From Sphingosinicella sp. CPCC 101087 (lineage in GTDB: Bacteria; Pseudomonadota; Alphaproteobacteria; Sphingomonadales; Sphingomonadaceae), in assembly GCF_004151485.1 (NCBI RefSeq), contig NZ_SBFF01000015.1, forward strand, positions 1-64,000: a DNA stretch of 64,000 nucleotides, given 5' to 3'. The first letter of the stretch is position 1. Each line of letters opens with the position of its first letter. This document shows positions 28,176 to 36,300 of the stretch, piece by piece. Below the pieces are notes generated by a model, which was not told where the DNA came from, did no database searches, and saw nothing but the letters and a program-made list of their open reading frames with translations. The position numbers and the translations under genes were made by a program.

Positions 28176-28994
28176 ATGGTCGTGGCTGACTCGGACATTC
28201 CTGTTCCGCGCATCGACACCCATGCGCATATCTTTCATGCGGGGATGCCCCTTGCAGCGGATGCCTGGCACCGTCCAACCCGCGAGGCGCCGCTGGAGGA
28301 TTATCTCTCCTGCCTCGGCCGGGCCGGCATAGGCCGCGCCGTCCTCGCCGCTGCCAGCCTGTTCGGCGATTATAACGACTATGCGCTCGCGGCTACGGCC
28401 GCTCGGCCGAACTTGCGGACGACCGTGATCGTCGATCCGGCGACCGACGTTTCGCGCCTTCGCGAAATGGCCGCCGCCGGGGCTGTCGGCCTGCGCCTGC
28501 AGTGGCGCAGTACTCCGGCGCCGCCCGATCTCGACTCTCCCCCCTGGCGCAAGTTGCTCCGCACCGTCGCTGACCTGGGCTGGCACGTGCAGCTTCATGA
28601 CAACGGAGCGCGCCTCCCGGCAGCGATCGAGAAGATCGAGCGGAGCGGCGCGTCGCTCGTCATCGATCATTTCGGCAGGCCCGACGCCGCGCTCGGAGTG
28701 AACTGCCCGGGCTTCCAGGCCGTGCTGCGCGCCGTGGAACGAGGCCGGACGTGGGTCAAGCTGTCAGCGGATTTCCGGGTCGGGCCGGACGCCTTGGTGC
28801 GCGATCTCACGGCCGCCCTGCTTCGCCATGCTGGTCCCGAGCGGCTGTTCTGGGGCAGCGATTGGCCGTTCGCCGCCTTCGAGGGCGAAGTCACCTATGA
28901 GCAGACGCTTGCACGCTTCGAGGCGCTGGTGCCCGACGCCGGCCTGCGCGGTCGCATTCATAAGGCCGCCGCACGATTTTATTTCATGCAGTAA
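28176..28994 (+). CDS. Amidohydrolase family protein (PF04909, LigI-like), cytoplasmic
   Basis: About 272 residues from the ATG at 28176 (MVVADSDIPVPRIDTHAH). The in-frame ATG at 28110 would add 22 unsupported residues. Metal-site motifs are RIDTHAHIF near the N-terminus, VQLHDNGA, LVIDHFGRPDA and the late aspartate in LFWGSDWPF. The pattern is close to 2-pyrone-4,6-dicarboxylate hydrolase and related lactonases. It has no signal peptide, unlike the Tat-targeted relative at 21344, so two hydrolases of one family act on different sides of the inner membrane. It is divergent from tetR and ends four bases before operator site 3. Confidence 0.88.
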   Translation: MVVADSDIPVPRIDTHAHIFHAGMPLAADAWHRPTREAPLEDYLSCLGRAGIGRAVLAAASLFGDYNDYALAATAARPNLRTTVIVDPATDVSRLREMAAAGAVGLRLQWRSTPAPPDLDSPPWRKLLRTVADLGWHVQLHDNGARLPAAIEKIERSGASLVIDHFGRPDAALGVNCPGFQAVLRAVERGRTWVKLSADFRVGPDALVRDLTAALLRHAGPERLFWGSDWPFAAFEGEVTYEQTLARFEALVPDAGLRGRIHKAAARFYFMQ

Positions 28995-28997
28995 TAA

Positions 28998-29037
28998 TTA
29001 TAACAGCATTGAATTAAGGTGTGACCTCGGCTAGAAG
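28998..29037 (+). promoter_or_regulatory. Operator-like element (site 3) and promoter of the CocE-glc operon
   Basis: TTATAACAGCATTGAA at 28998-29013 is a divergent copy of the 16-bp element. It overlaps a good predicted promoter: -35 TTGAAT (29009-29014), 17 bases, -10 TAGAAG (29032-29037). The CocE start codon follows 38 bases later. A repressor at this site would cover the -35 box. Confidence 0.6.
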
Positions 29038-29075
29038 ATCGGGCAGATTGGCCGCACGGGCCGAAGGGACAGAGT

Positions 29076-30743
29076 ATGGGCGAAGGGTTTCTAGAAAGGT
29101 TGCGGGCGCCGCTGAACACGCCGGAATTCCGCGGCGCGCGGGCGCGGCGCTACGAGCGGATCGTGGACGGCGACATGGTGATCGAGCGTGACCTGCGCGT
29201 TCCGACCCGCTTCGGCTTCGATATATGGATCGATCTCTTCCGGCCGGCCAATGACAGGCTCGAGACGCCGGTACTCGTCGCCTGGACGCCTTACGGCAAG
29301 CACGACCCGGCCCCGCTCGCCACGCTGTATCCCGCCTCGGGCGTCCAGCAAGGCTGGATGTCCGATCATACGATCTTCGAGGCGCCCGATCCGGTCTACT
29401 GGACGGCGCGCGGCTATTCGGTGATTACCGCCGACACCCCAGGCACCTGGCACGCGGAGACCGACGCCGGCTATTTCAGCCCGCGCGAAGCCGAGGCGCA
29501 TTACGACCTGATCGAGTGGGCGGGCACGCAGCCGTGGAGTAACGGCAAGGTGGGCCTTTCCGGAGTCTCCTATTTGTCGAGCGCGCAATGGCGCGTGGCG
29601 GCGCTGAGGCCGCCGCACCTCGCCGCGATCAACATCTGGGAAGGCTGGTCCGACACCTATACCGAGATCGTGCGCCACGGCGGCATTCCTGAGACCTATT
29701 TCTGGCCCCACATCCAGGTGCGCTGGGGCGTCTCGGACAAACGGGTCGAGGATCTTTGGGCGCTGACCGCCGAGCATCCTCATTTCGATGAATATTGGCG
29801 CTCCAAGGTCGCCGACTTCGCGGCTATCGAGGTGCCTGCTTATGTGGTCGCGAGCTGGACCGATCACGGCGTCCACACCCGCGGCACGCTGGAGGGCTTC
29901 AAGGGGATTTCCTCGGCGCACAAGTGGCTGGAGATTCACGGCAGCAAGAAGTGGGCTTATTATTACGAGCCGCCCTCGGTCGAGCGGCAGGCGGCCTTCT
30001 TTGATCATTTCCTGAAGGGTGAGGACACGGACCTCGCCAACTGGCCGCCGGTGAGGCTGCACGTCCGCGACCGCTATGCCGTGGCGACCCAGAAGCCCGC
30101 CCGGCAGTGGCCGATCGAGGGAACACGGTACGAGCGTCTCTACCTCGACGCGCCGAGTGCCGGCCTCACTCGCGAGGCGCCGGTGGAGGCGGGTGAGGCC
30201 GCTTACGATCCGCTCGATCAGAACGGAGAGGCCGTTTTCGACCTGCCGATCGAAGCAGAAGTCGAACTGGTCGGCCATATGAAGCTGAAGCTCTGGGTCT
30301 CGACCGATCAGGGCGACGACCTCGACCTTCACGTGGCCGTCGAGAAGCTGAGGGCTGACGGCAGCAAGGAGGGCTTCGCGCATTGGGCCGTGTTCGAGGA
30401 CGGACCCGTCGCACTCGGCTGGCTGCGCGTCTCCCGCAGAGCGCTCGATTCGGCTCGCTCCACCGAGCATCAGCCGGTGCTGGCCAACGATTGCGACGAG
30501 AAGCTCGCACCGGGCGAGGTGGTCGAAGTGGACGTCGAGATCCTTCCCTCCGGCACCCGCTTCCTGGCCGGCGAAACGCTCCGCCTGATCGTGAAAGGCC
30601 GGGACATCTACAACCATCCCAAGCCGCTTCTCTACATGCGGCACGAGGACACGGTGAACCTCGGGACGCACCGCCTCTATACCGGGGGCAACCGCGCGTC
30701 CTATCTCCTCATCCCGGTCGTGGAGCTGTCCGATGCTGTATGA
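29076..30743 (+). CDS. CocE/NonD family hydrolase (X-Pro peptidase S15 fold)
   Basis: A 555-residue serine hydrolase. The alpha/beta catalytic domain has the nucleophile S165 in GLSGVSYLSSAQW (the GxSYxx elbow of the S15 family). Likely Asp and His partners lie near SWTDHGVH and LEIHGSKKW. The C-terminal half (about 340-555) is the PepX_C jelly-roll with GHMKLKLWVSTDQGDDLDLHV. Members cleave esters, amides or acyl groups such as cocaine or glutaryl groups. There is no signal peptide. It is the first of seven genes transcribed together; ribB begins 11 bases before its end. The substrate is unknown, but an ester or amide of the imported compound is likely. Confidence 0.9.
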   Translation: MGEGFLERLRAPLNTPEFRGARARRYERIVDGDMVIERDLRVPTRFGFDIWIDLFRPANDRLETPVLVAWTPYGKHDPAPLATLYPASGVQQGWMSDHTIFEAPDPVYWTARGYSVITADTPGTWHAETDAGYFSPREAEAHYDLIEWAGTQPWSNGKVGLSGVSYLSSAQWRVAALRPPHLAAINIWEGWSDTYTEIVRHGGIPETYFWPHIQVRWGVSDKRVEDLWALTAEHPHFDEYWRSKVADFAAIEVPAYVVASWTDHGVHTRGTLEGFKGISSAHKWLEIHGSKKWAYYYEPPSVERQAAFFDHFLKGEDTDLANWPPVRLHVRDRYAVATQKPARQWPIEGTRYERLYLDAPSAGLTREAPVEAGEAAYDPLDQNGEAVFDLPIEAEVELVGHMKLKLWVSTDQGDDLDLHVAVEKLRADGSKEGFAHWAVFEDGPVALGWLRVSRRALDSARSTEHQPVLANDCDEKLAPGEVVEVDVEILPSGTRFLAGETLRLIVKGRDIYNHPKPLLYMRHEDTVNLGTHRLYTGGNRASYLLIPVVELSDAV

Positions 30744-31428
30744 GTCCTGTGCCGTCCCGGTTCCCGACACGCTGGAATATGGGTTGAGCGAAGCCTGGGC
30801 CGATCCGGGCGAGCGTCTCTCCTCGATCCGCGAAATCCTGGCCGAAGCGCGCGCCGGGCGGCCATTCATCCTGGTCGATTCGGAGGATCGGGAGAATGAG
30901 GGCGATCTCGTCATCCCCGCCCAGTTCGCCTCGGCCGATATGGTCAATTTCATGGCGCGCTACGCTCGCGGGCTTATCTGCCTCGCGATTACGCCCGCCT
31001 GCGCGGAGCGCCTCCGGCTGGCGCCGATGGTGCGCGACAATCGCTCCGCTCACGGCACCGCCTTCACCGTGTCTATCGAGGCGGCACGCGGCGTGACCAC
31101 CGGCATTTCCGCGCACGATCGCGCCCGAACGATCGCGACCGCGATAGATTCCGCTGCCGGTCCTCAAGATTTGGTTTCGCCGGGCCATGTCTTCCCGCTC
31201 GTCGCGCGGACGAACGGCGTGCTGGAGCGGCCCGGCCACACCGAAGCCGCCGTCGACATCGCAGCACTGGCCGGACTCGCCCCGGCGGGTGTGATCTGCG
31301 AGATCATGAACGACGACGGCAGCATGGCGCGCTTGGGCGACCTGAAGCATTTCGCACGGCGCCACGGTCTCAAGATTGCGGCCATCGACGAACTGATCGC
31401 TTTCAGGCGGGCGGCGGATCCGCGATGA
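30733..31428 (+). CDS. ribB: 3,4-dihydroxy-2-butanone-4-phosphate synthase
   Basis: Makes the four-carbon riboflavin precursor from ribulose 5-phosphate. It is 231 residues, a stand-alone RibB without a RibA domain. It has the metal and substrate motif VDSEDRENEGDLVIPA (about residues 47-62), SAHGTAFTVSIEA, GISAHDRA and RPGHTEAAVDIA. It is embedded in a catabolic operon: it overlaps the CocE gene and has a 4-base overlap with a flavin reductase gene. I infer it is an extra copy that raises FMN supply for the island's flavin-dependent enzymes (LLM oxygenase, flavin reductase, GlcD/GlcE) rather than the housekeeping gene. Confidence 0.93.
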   Translation: MLYESCAVPVPDTLEYGLSEAWADPGERLSSIREILAEARAGRPFILVDSEDRENEGDLVIPAQFASADMVNFMARYARGLICLAITPACAERLRLAPMVRDNRSAHGTAFTVSIEAARGVTTGISAHDRARTIATAIDSAAGPQDLVSPGHVFPLVARTNGVLERPGHTEAAVDIAALAGLAPAGVICEIMNDDGSMARLGDLKHFARRHGLKIAAIDELIAFRRAADPR

Positions 31429-31913
31429 ACGCCGACAATGAGCTCGGTGCGGCGCTGCGCGACGGCCTCAGGCGATTGGCCAAGGCCGTGGTCGTCATAA
31501 CCAGCCGACATGAAGGCGCCCGCTTCGCCATGGCTGCGACGGCGGTAAGCGAGCTGAGCATGGACCCGCCCTCGCTGCTGATCTGCGTCAACCGGACCGC
31601 GAGCCTCAGCGCCCCGCTGTCGGCGGGCGCGGACTTCTGCGTGAACATTCTCCATAGCGATCAAGCCGATCTTGCCATTGCCTGCAGCGGGCAGGTGAAG
31701 GGCGAGGCACGTTTCGCAAGCGGACGCTGGATCGGAGCGGACGCCGAGCCGCCCTGGCTCGAAGATGCCCAGGCGAGCTTTGCTTGCCGGCAGGAGCAAG
31801 CGCTCGATTATGGCACTCACCGGATCGTGATCGGCCGCGTCGAGGCGGTGCGTCTGCATGGGGAGATCGACCCGCTCGTCTATGTCGACGGCCGCTACGC
31901 CCGGGTGGCATAA
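31425..31913 (+). CDS. Flavin reductase (FMN-binding split-barrel family)
   Basis: A 162-residue NAD(P)H:flavin oxidoreductase of the PF01613 type. Motifs: VVVITSRHEGARFAMAATAVSELSMDPPSLLICVN at the N-terminal half, FCVNIL, and the C-terminal HRIVIGRVEAVRLHGEIDPLVYVDGRYARV. It supplies reduced FMN to two-component monooxygenases. The likely partner is the LLM luciferase-like oxygenase at 36301, encoded on the opposite strand at the end of this operon and behind its own copy of the same operator. Its ATG overlaps the ribB stop (ATGA). Confidence 0.92.
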   Translation: MNADNELGAALRDGLRRLAKAVVVITSRHEGARFAMAATAVSELSMDPPSLLICVNRTASLSAPLSAGADFCVNILHSDQADLAIACSGQVKGEARFASGRWIGADAEPPWLEDAQASFACRQEQALDYGTHRIVIGRVEAVRLHGEIDPLVYVDGRYARVA

Positions 31914-31919
31914 GGAGAT

Positions 31920-33413
31920 ATGCCGATCAGAATGCCGGAGCCCGACCGAACGATCATGGCGCGCAGCGTCGAGATCGCCAAGGCGCTTCGCCGGCTCGCG
32001 CCCGGCGCGCGGGTGATCGATCATCCGGATGAGCTTCGCCCCTACGAATGCGACGGCCTTACCGCCTATCGCCAGCCGCCCATGCTGGTGGTGCTTCCAC
32101 AGACGGCCGAGGAAGTCTCCCGGATCCTTGCTTGGTGTCATGCCGAGAGCGTCAAGGTGGTCCCGCGCGGCTCGGGCACTTCGCTGTCCGGTGGCGCGCT
32201 GCCGCTTGCTGATTGCGTGCTGCTCTCGCTGGCTCGGTTCAACCGGATCCTGTCGATCGACTATGAGGACCGGCTCGCGGTGGTGCAGCCGGGAGTGACC
32301 AATCTCGCCGTCACCCAGGCGGTCGAGCATCGCGGCTTCTATTATGCGCCCGATCCCTCCAGCCAGATCGCCTGCTCGATCGGCGGCAACGTCGCGGAGA
32401 ATTCCGGAGGCGTGCATTGCCTCAAATACGGGCTGACCACCAACAACGTGCTCGGGATCGAGCTGGTGCTGATGAGCGGCGAGATCGTTCGCCTTGGCGG
32501 CCCGGCGCTGGACTCGCCCGGGCTGGACCTGCTCGGGCTGCTGGTCGGCTCGGAAGGACTGCTCGGCGTCGTCACTGAAGTGACGGTGCGGATCCTGCGC
32601 AAGCCCGAGACGGCGCGCGCGCTGCTGATCGGCTTTGGGACCGTCGACGCGGCAGGTGCCTGCGTCGCCGCGATCATCAGCCGCGGGATCATCCCGGCCG
32701 GCATGGAGATGATGGACCGCATTGCCATTCATGCCGCGGAGGCGTTCGTCGGCGCCGGCTATCCGCTCGACGTCGAGGCGCTGCTGATCGTCGAGCTGGA
32801 CGGCCCCGAGGCTGAGTGCTCGCATCTGCTCGGTGAGGTGGAGCGGATCGCGACCGCCAACGGCGCGACCGAAATACGCGTCTCCGTCGACGAGGCGCAG
32901 CGCTATCTCTTCTGGGCCGGACGCAAGGCGGCCTTTCCGGCGGTTGGACGGGTGTCCCCGGATTATTATTGCATGGACGGCACGATTCCGCGCCGCCGTC
33001 TGCCCGAGGTGCTGGCCCGCATCAGCGGACTTTCGGAACATTACGGGCTGGCCGTCGCCAACGTCTTCCACGCCGGCGACGGCAATCTCCATCCGCTCAT
33101 TCTTTACGACGCAAGCATTCCGGGAGAGCTGGACAAGGCCGAGGCGTTCGGCGCGGACATATTGCGCCTTTGCGTCGAGGTCGGCGGCGTGTTGACTGGG
33201 GAGCATGGCGTCGGCGTCGAAAAGCGCGACCTGATGCCGGAAATGTTCAGCGAAACGGATCTCGACCAGCAGCGGCGCGTGAAGTTCGCCTTCGACCCGA
33301 AGCAGCTCCTCAATCCAGGCAAGGTCTTTCCGACTCTCCACCGCTGCGCTGAACTCGGCCGCATCCATATCCATCACGGCGCGGTCCCCTTTCCCGATCT
33401 ACCCCGCTTCTGA
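31920..33413 (+). CDS. glcD: Glycolate oxidase subunit GlcD (FAD-linked oxidase)
   Basis: A 497-residue flavoprotein subunit of glycolate dehydrogenase, which oxidises glycolate (or D-lactate) to glyoxylate at the membrane. The FAD-binding PCMH domain has VVPRGSGTSLSGGALP, DPSSQIACSIGGNVAENSGGVHCLKYG (about 135-165) and LVGSEGLLGVVTEVT. The C-terminal FAD-oxidase domain ends with HAGDGNLHPLI, GGVLTGEHGVGVEKRDLM and DPKQLLNPGKVFP. AAGGAGAT is a strong ribosome binding site. It is followed without gaps by glcE, glcF and a GlcG-like gene in the E. coli order. Homologous two-hydroxyacid dehydrogenases share this fold, so glycolate is likely but not proven. Confidence 0.93.
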   Translation: MPIRMPEPDRTIMARSVEIAKALRRLAPGARVIDHPDELRPYECDGLTAYRQPPMLVVLPQTAEEVSRILAWCHAESVKVVPRGSGTSLSGGALPLADCVLLSLARFNRILSIDYEDRLAVVQPGVTNLAVTQAVEHRGFYYAPDPSSQIACSIGGNVAENSGGVHCLKYGLTTNNVLGIELVLMSGEIVRLGGPALDSPGLDLLGLLVGSEGLLGVVTEVTVRILRKPETARALLIGFGTVDAAGACVAAIISRGIIPAGMEMMDRIAIHAAEAFVGAGYPLDVEALLIVELDGPEAECSHLLGEVERIATANGATEIRVSVDEAQRYLFWAGRKAAFPAVGRVSPDYYCMDGTIPRRRLPEVLARISGLSEHYGLAVANVFHAGDGNLHPLILYDASIPGELDKAEAFGADILRLCVEVGGVLTGEHGVGVEKRDLMPEMFSETDLDQQRRVKFAFDPKQLLNPGKVFPTLHRCAELGRIHIHHGAVPFPDLPRF

Positions 33414-34552
33414 TGGAGATGGCGGCTCCCGAAACGGTGGAGGAGCTCGCCGAGGCCGTGCGCGCAGCCGGGGCGCGCGGCGCGAAGCTCGAAATCCGCG
33501 GCGGAGGCAGCAAGGCCGGCGTCGGCGCCGAGCGCGATGCGGCTATCCTCGACATGCGCGGCTTCCGCGGCATCGTCGACTACGACCCAGCCGAGCTGGT
33601 GCTGACCGTTCGGGCGGGAACGCCGCTGGCCGAGGTGCAGGCAGTGCTTGCCGAGCAAGGGCAAATGCTGGCTTTCGAGCCGTTCGATCATGGCCCTATT
33701 TTTGGAGCCGGTGAAGGCGATGCGACGATCGGAGGCGTCGTGGCGGCCGCCGTTGCGGGCTCGCGGCGGATCAGCGCCGGCGCGGCGCGCGACCATCTGC
33801 TCGGCTTCACCGCCGTATCCGGGCGCGGTGAGTCATTCGTCGCGGGCGGCAAGGTCGTGAAGAATGTCACCGGCTTCGACTTGCCGAAGCTGATGGCGGG
33901 AAGCTGGGGCCGCCTGGCGGCGCTGACGGAATTGTCGCTGAAGGTGCTCCCGGCGCCAGCGGAGACGGCGACGCGTTCGATCCCCGGGCTCGATCCAGCC
34001 CGGGCGGCGCGTGCCATGGCACAGGTGCTGGGTTCCGCCGTCGGGGCCGCCGCGGTGGCCTATCTCCCGGGCGCGCAGGCGCGCGTGTTGGTACGGATCG
34101 AGGGTTTCGCGCCGTCGGTGGAGGCGCGCTGTGGCTTGCTCGAGAGCATGTTCGAGGGAGTCGAGGCCGCTTCCTCCGAGTCGTGGGCGACATTGCTGAC
34201 GCTCGGCGGATTGCCGTCCGGCAAGCCGCTCTGGCGGATCCTGATCCCGGCTTCTCAGTTCCCGACCGTGGCCGATCTGCTGGACCGCGTCGGTGCGCCA
34301 TGGCTGGCCGATTGGGGCGGGGGCCTGATCTGGGCGGCGCTCGACGATGCGGGCCTGATCCGCAGCGCCGCTTCCCAGGCGGGCGGCCATGCGATGCTTG
34401 TCCGGGCGCCCGCGGAAATGCGGCGTTTCGTGCCAAGCTTTCATCCCCTGCCGTCGGCCAATGCTGCGCTGGAGGCGCGGGTCGTGCATGCCTTCGATCC
34501 GCTCGGCATTTTCGACAGCGGGCGCTTTGCAGGCCGCGGCGATGCGCACTGA
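33413..34552 (+). CDS. glcE: Glycolate oxidase subunit GlcE (FAD-binding)
   Basis: A 379-residue second flavin-binding subunit, shorter than GlcD and lacking part of its C-terminal domain, as is normal for GlcE. It has LEIRGGGSKAGVG (residues about 24-36), GEGDATIGGVVAAAVAGSRR and VSGRGESFVAGGKVVKNVTGFDLPKLMAGSWGRLAALTELSLKV. The start codon overlaps the glcD stop (TGATG) and its own stop overlaps glcF by 11 bases, so the complex is translated as a coupled set. Confidence 0.92.
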   Translation: MEMAAPETVEELAEAVRAAGARGAKLEIRGGGSKAGVGAERDAAILDMRGFRGIVDYDPAELVLTVRAGTPLAEVQAVLAEQGQMLAFEPFDHGPIFGAGEGDATIGGVVAAAVAGSRRISAGAARDHLLGFTAVSGRGESFVAGGKVVKNVTGFDLPKLMAGSWGRLAALTELSLKVLPAPAETATRSIPGLDPARAARAMAQVLGSAVGAAAVAYLPGAQARVLVRIEGFAPSVEARCGLLESMFEGVEAASSESWATLLTLGGLPSGKPLWRILIPASQFPTVADLLDRVGAPWLADWGGGLIWAALDDAGLIRSAASQAGGHAMLVRAPAEMRRFVPSFHPLPSANAALEARVVHAFDPLGIFDSGRFAGRGDAH

Positions 34553-35855
34553 GTTCACGCCGGCCCAACTCGCCGATCCCGAAACGGCAGCATCCGAAAA
34601 GGCGATCCGCAGCTGCGTCCATTGCGGTTTCTGCACCGCGACATGCCCGACCTACGTCCTCACCGGCGACGAGCTCGAGAGCCCGCGCGGCCGGATCTAC
34701 CTCATCCAGCGGATGTTGGAGGAGGAACAGGTTCCGAGCGCCGAGACGGTGGCGCATATCGATAGCTGCCTTTCCTGCCTTTCCTGCAAGACGACCTGCC
34801 CGTCCGGCGTCGACTATATGCACTTGATCGACCATGCCCGTGCCTATGTCGGTCAGCACCACCGCCGGTCGTGGCGGGAGCGATTCCTGCGTGGCGCGCT
34901 GGCCGCGATCCTGCCCTATCCTCGCCGCATGCGCGCGGCGCTCGGCCTTGCCCGGCTGGCGAGGTCCTTGGCCGGGCCTCTGGCGCGCATCGAGGCGACG
35001 AAGTCCGTCGCGGCGATGCTGACGCTCGCCGGACGGCGGAAACGCACGGCTGCTTTTGTCGGACCTCCCCCTGTCACCGCGCCCAGGATGAAGGTGGCGC
35101 TGCTGCGGGGCTGCGCCGAACCGGTGCTGCGGCCGGAGATCCGTGCGGCGGCGGTACGGGTGCTGCACCGAGCAGGTTGCGAGGTCGTGGATGCGGAAGG
35201 GGAGGGCTGCTGCGGCGCGCTCGTCCACCATATGGGCCGGGCCGAGCCGGGGCTGGACGCCGCGCGGCGCAATGTCGATGCCTGGACAGCGGCGATCGAC
35301 CGGTCCGGTATCGAAGCCGTGGCCGTCACTACCTCTGGCTGCGGGACGATGCTCAAGAATTATGGCTTCCTGCTGCGGAGCGACCCTGCCTATGCGGCGA
35401 AGGCGGCGCGAATCTCCGCCATGGCGCTCGACGTGTCGGAGCTGCTCGCGCGCCTGGCGCCGCCGCTCTCGGCGCCGGAGCCGCTCACCATAGCCTATCA
35501 TGCGCCTTGCTCGCTGCAGCACGGCCAGGCGGTTCGGACGGAGCCGAAGGCGCTGCTCGAAGGCGCGGGCTTTCGCGTCGTGATTCCGGCCGAGGCCCAT
35601 CTGTGCTGCGGATCGGCCGGCAGCTACAACATCCTCCAGCCGGACATTGCGGCGCAACTGGCGGCGCGCAAGATCGGCCATCTCAAGGCTCTGGCGGCCG
35701 ACGCGGTGGTAACCGGCAATATCGGCTGCATGATCCAGCTCGATGAGGGAATTGGGGTCCCGATCCTCCACCTGGTCGAGCTGCTCGACTGGGCTGGCGG
35801 CGGGCCGAGGCCGGCCGCCCTCACCCTTCCGAATCCTGTCCACAACGGAGACTGA
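34542..35855 (+). CDS. glcF: Glycolate oxidase iron-sulfur subunit GlcF
   Basis: A 437-residue subunit that carries electrons from GlcD/E to the quinone pool. It has two [4Fe-4S] ferredoxin motifs near the N-terminus (CVHCGFCTATCPTY about residue 24; CLSCLSCKTTCPSG about 73) and two CCG-type cysteine-rich domains (EGCCGALVHHMGR; HLCCGSAGSYNILQP). The start at ATG 34542 lies within the end of glcE. The family member is clear, but some lactate-utilisation proteins look similar; the glcDE context decides. Confidence 0.93.
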   Translation: MRTEFTPAQLADPETAASEKAIRSCVHCGFCTATCPTYVLTGDELESPRGRIYLIQRMLEEEQVPSAETVAHIDSCLSCLSCKTTCPSGVDYMHLIDHARAYVGQHHRRSWRERFLRGALAAILPYPRRMRAALGLARLARSLAGPLARIEATKSVAAMLTLAGRRKRTAAFVGPPPVTAPRMKVALLRGCAEPVLRPEIRAAAVRVLHRAGCEVVDAEGEGCCGALVHHMGRAEPGLDAARRNVDAWTAAIDRSGIEAVAVTTSGCGTMLKNYGFLLRSDPAYAAKAARISAMALDVSELLARLAPPLSAPEPLTIAYHAPCSLQHGQAVRTEPKALLEGAGFRVVIPAEAHLCCGSAGSYNILQPDIAAQLAARKIGHLKALAADAVVTGNIGCMIQLDEGIGVPILHLVELLDWAGGGPRPAALTLPNPVHNGD

Positions 35856-35856
35856 C

Positions 35857-36285
35857 ATGACGCGCATCACGCTCGACCAAGCCAACCGGATCATCGCGGC
35901 GACCTTCGCCAAGGGCGGCGAACTCGGGCTTAAGCCGCTCTCGGTCGCAGTGCTCGACCCTGGCGGCCACCTGATTGCTTTCCAGCGTCAGGATGCTAGC
36001 TCGATACTCCGGCCGCAGATCGCGATGGGCAAGGCCGGCGGCGCGCTGGCGCTCGGCGTATCGAGCCGGGCGATCGGCGAGATGGCGGCAGAAAGGCCGA
36101 GCTTCATCGCGGCACTCGGGCCGATCGCGCCGTTGGGCGTTGTGCCGGCGGCGGGCGGCGTCATCGTCCGTAACGCGACCGGCAACATACTGGGCGCGGT
36201 AGGGGTGACCGGCGATACTTCGGACAATGACGAGGCCTGCGCTCTGGCCGGTATTGCAGCGGCCGGGCTTTCCCCCACCGGCTGA
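35857..36285 (+). CDS. GlcG/HbpS heme-binding-like protein
   Basis: A 142-residue protein with the GlcG/HbpS fold (PF03928): ITLDQANRIIAATFAKGGELGLKPLSVAVLDPGGHLIAFQRQD at the start, FIAALGPIAPLGVVPAAGGVIV in the middle, and GAVGVTGDTSDNDEACALAGI at the end. GlcG is the usual companion of glcDEF, though its function is unresolved; relatives bind heme or cobalamin or act in adduct chemistry. It has no signal peptide. It is the last gene of the seven-gene operon. The next gene, the LLM oxygenase, converges on it with a 15-base gap. Confidence 0.88.
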   Translation: MTRITLDQANRIIAATFAKGGELGLKPLSVAVLDPGGHLIAFQRQDASSILRPQIAMGKAGGALALGVSSRAIGEMAAERPSFIAALGPIAPLGVVPAAGGVIVRNATGNILGAVGVTGDTSDNDEACALAGIAAAGLSPTG

Positions 36286-36300
36286 GGGTGGCGGCGAGCC

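Noticed and set aside
29076..30743. Reading the CocE-like hydrolase as a true cocaine esterase
   Set aside because: Only the fold and the serine elbow are visible; the family is broad and the operon points to another ester or amide.
31164..33377. 737-codon reverse open frame
   Set aside because: Antisense to ribB, flavin reductase and glcD, all of which have clear family motifs.
33867..35912. 681-codon reverse open frame
   Set aside because: Antisense to glcE and glcF; ends in low-complexity arginine/proline/serine sequence.
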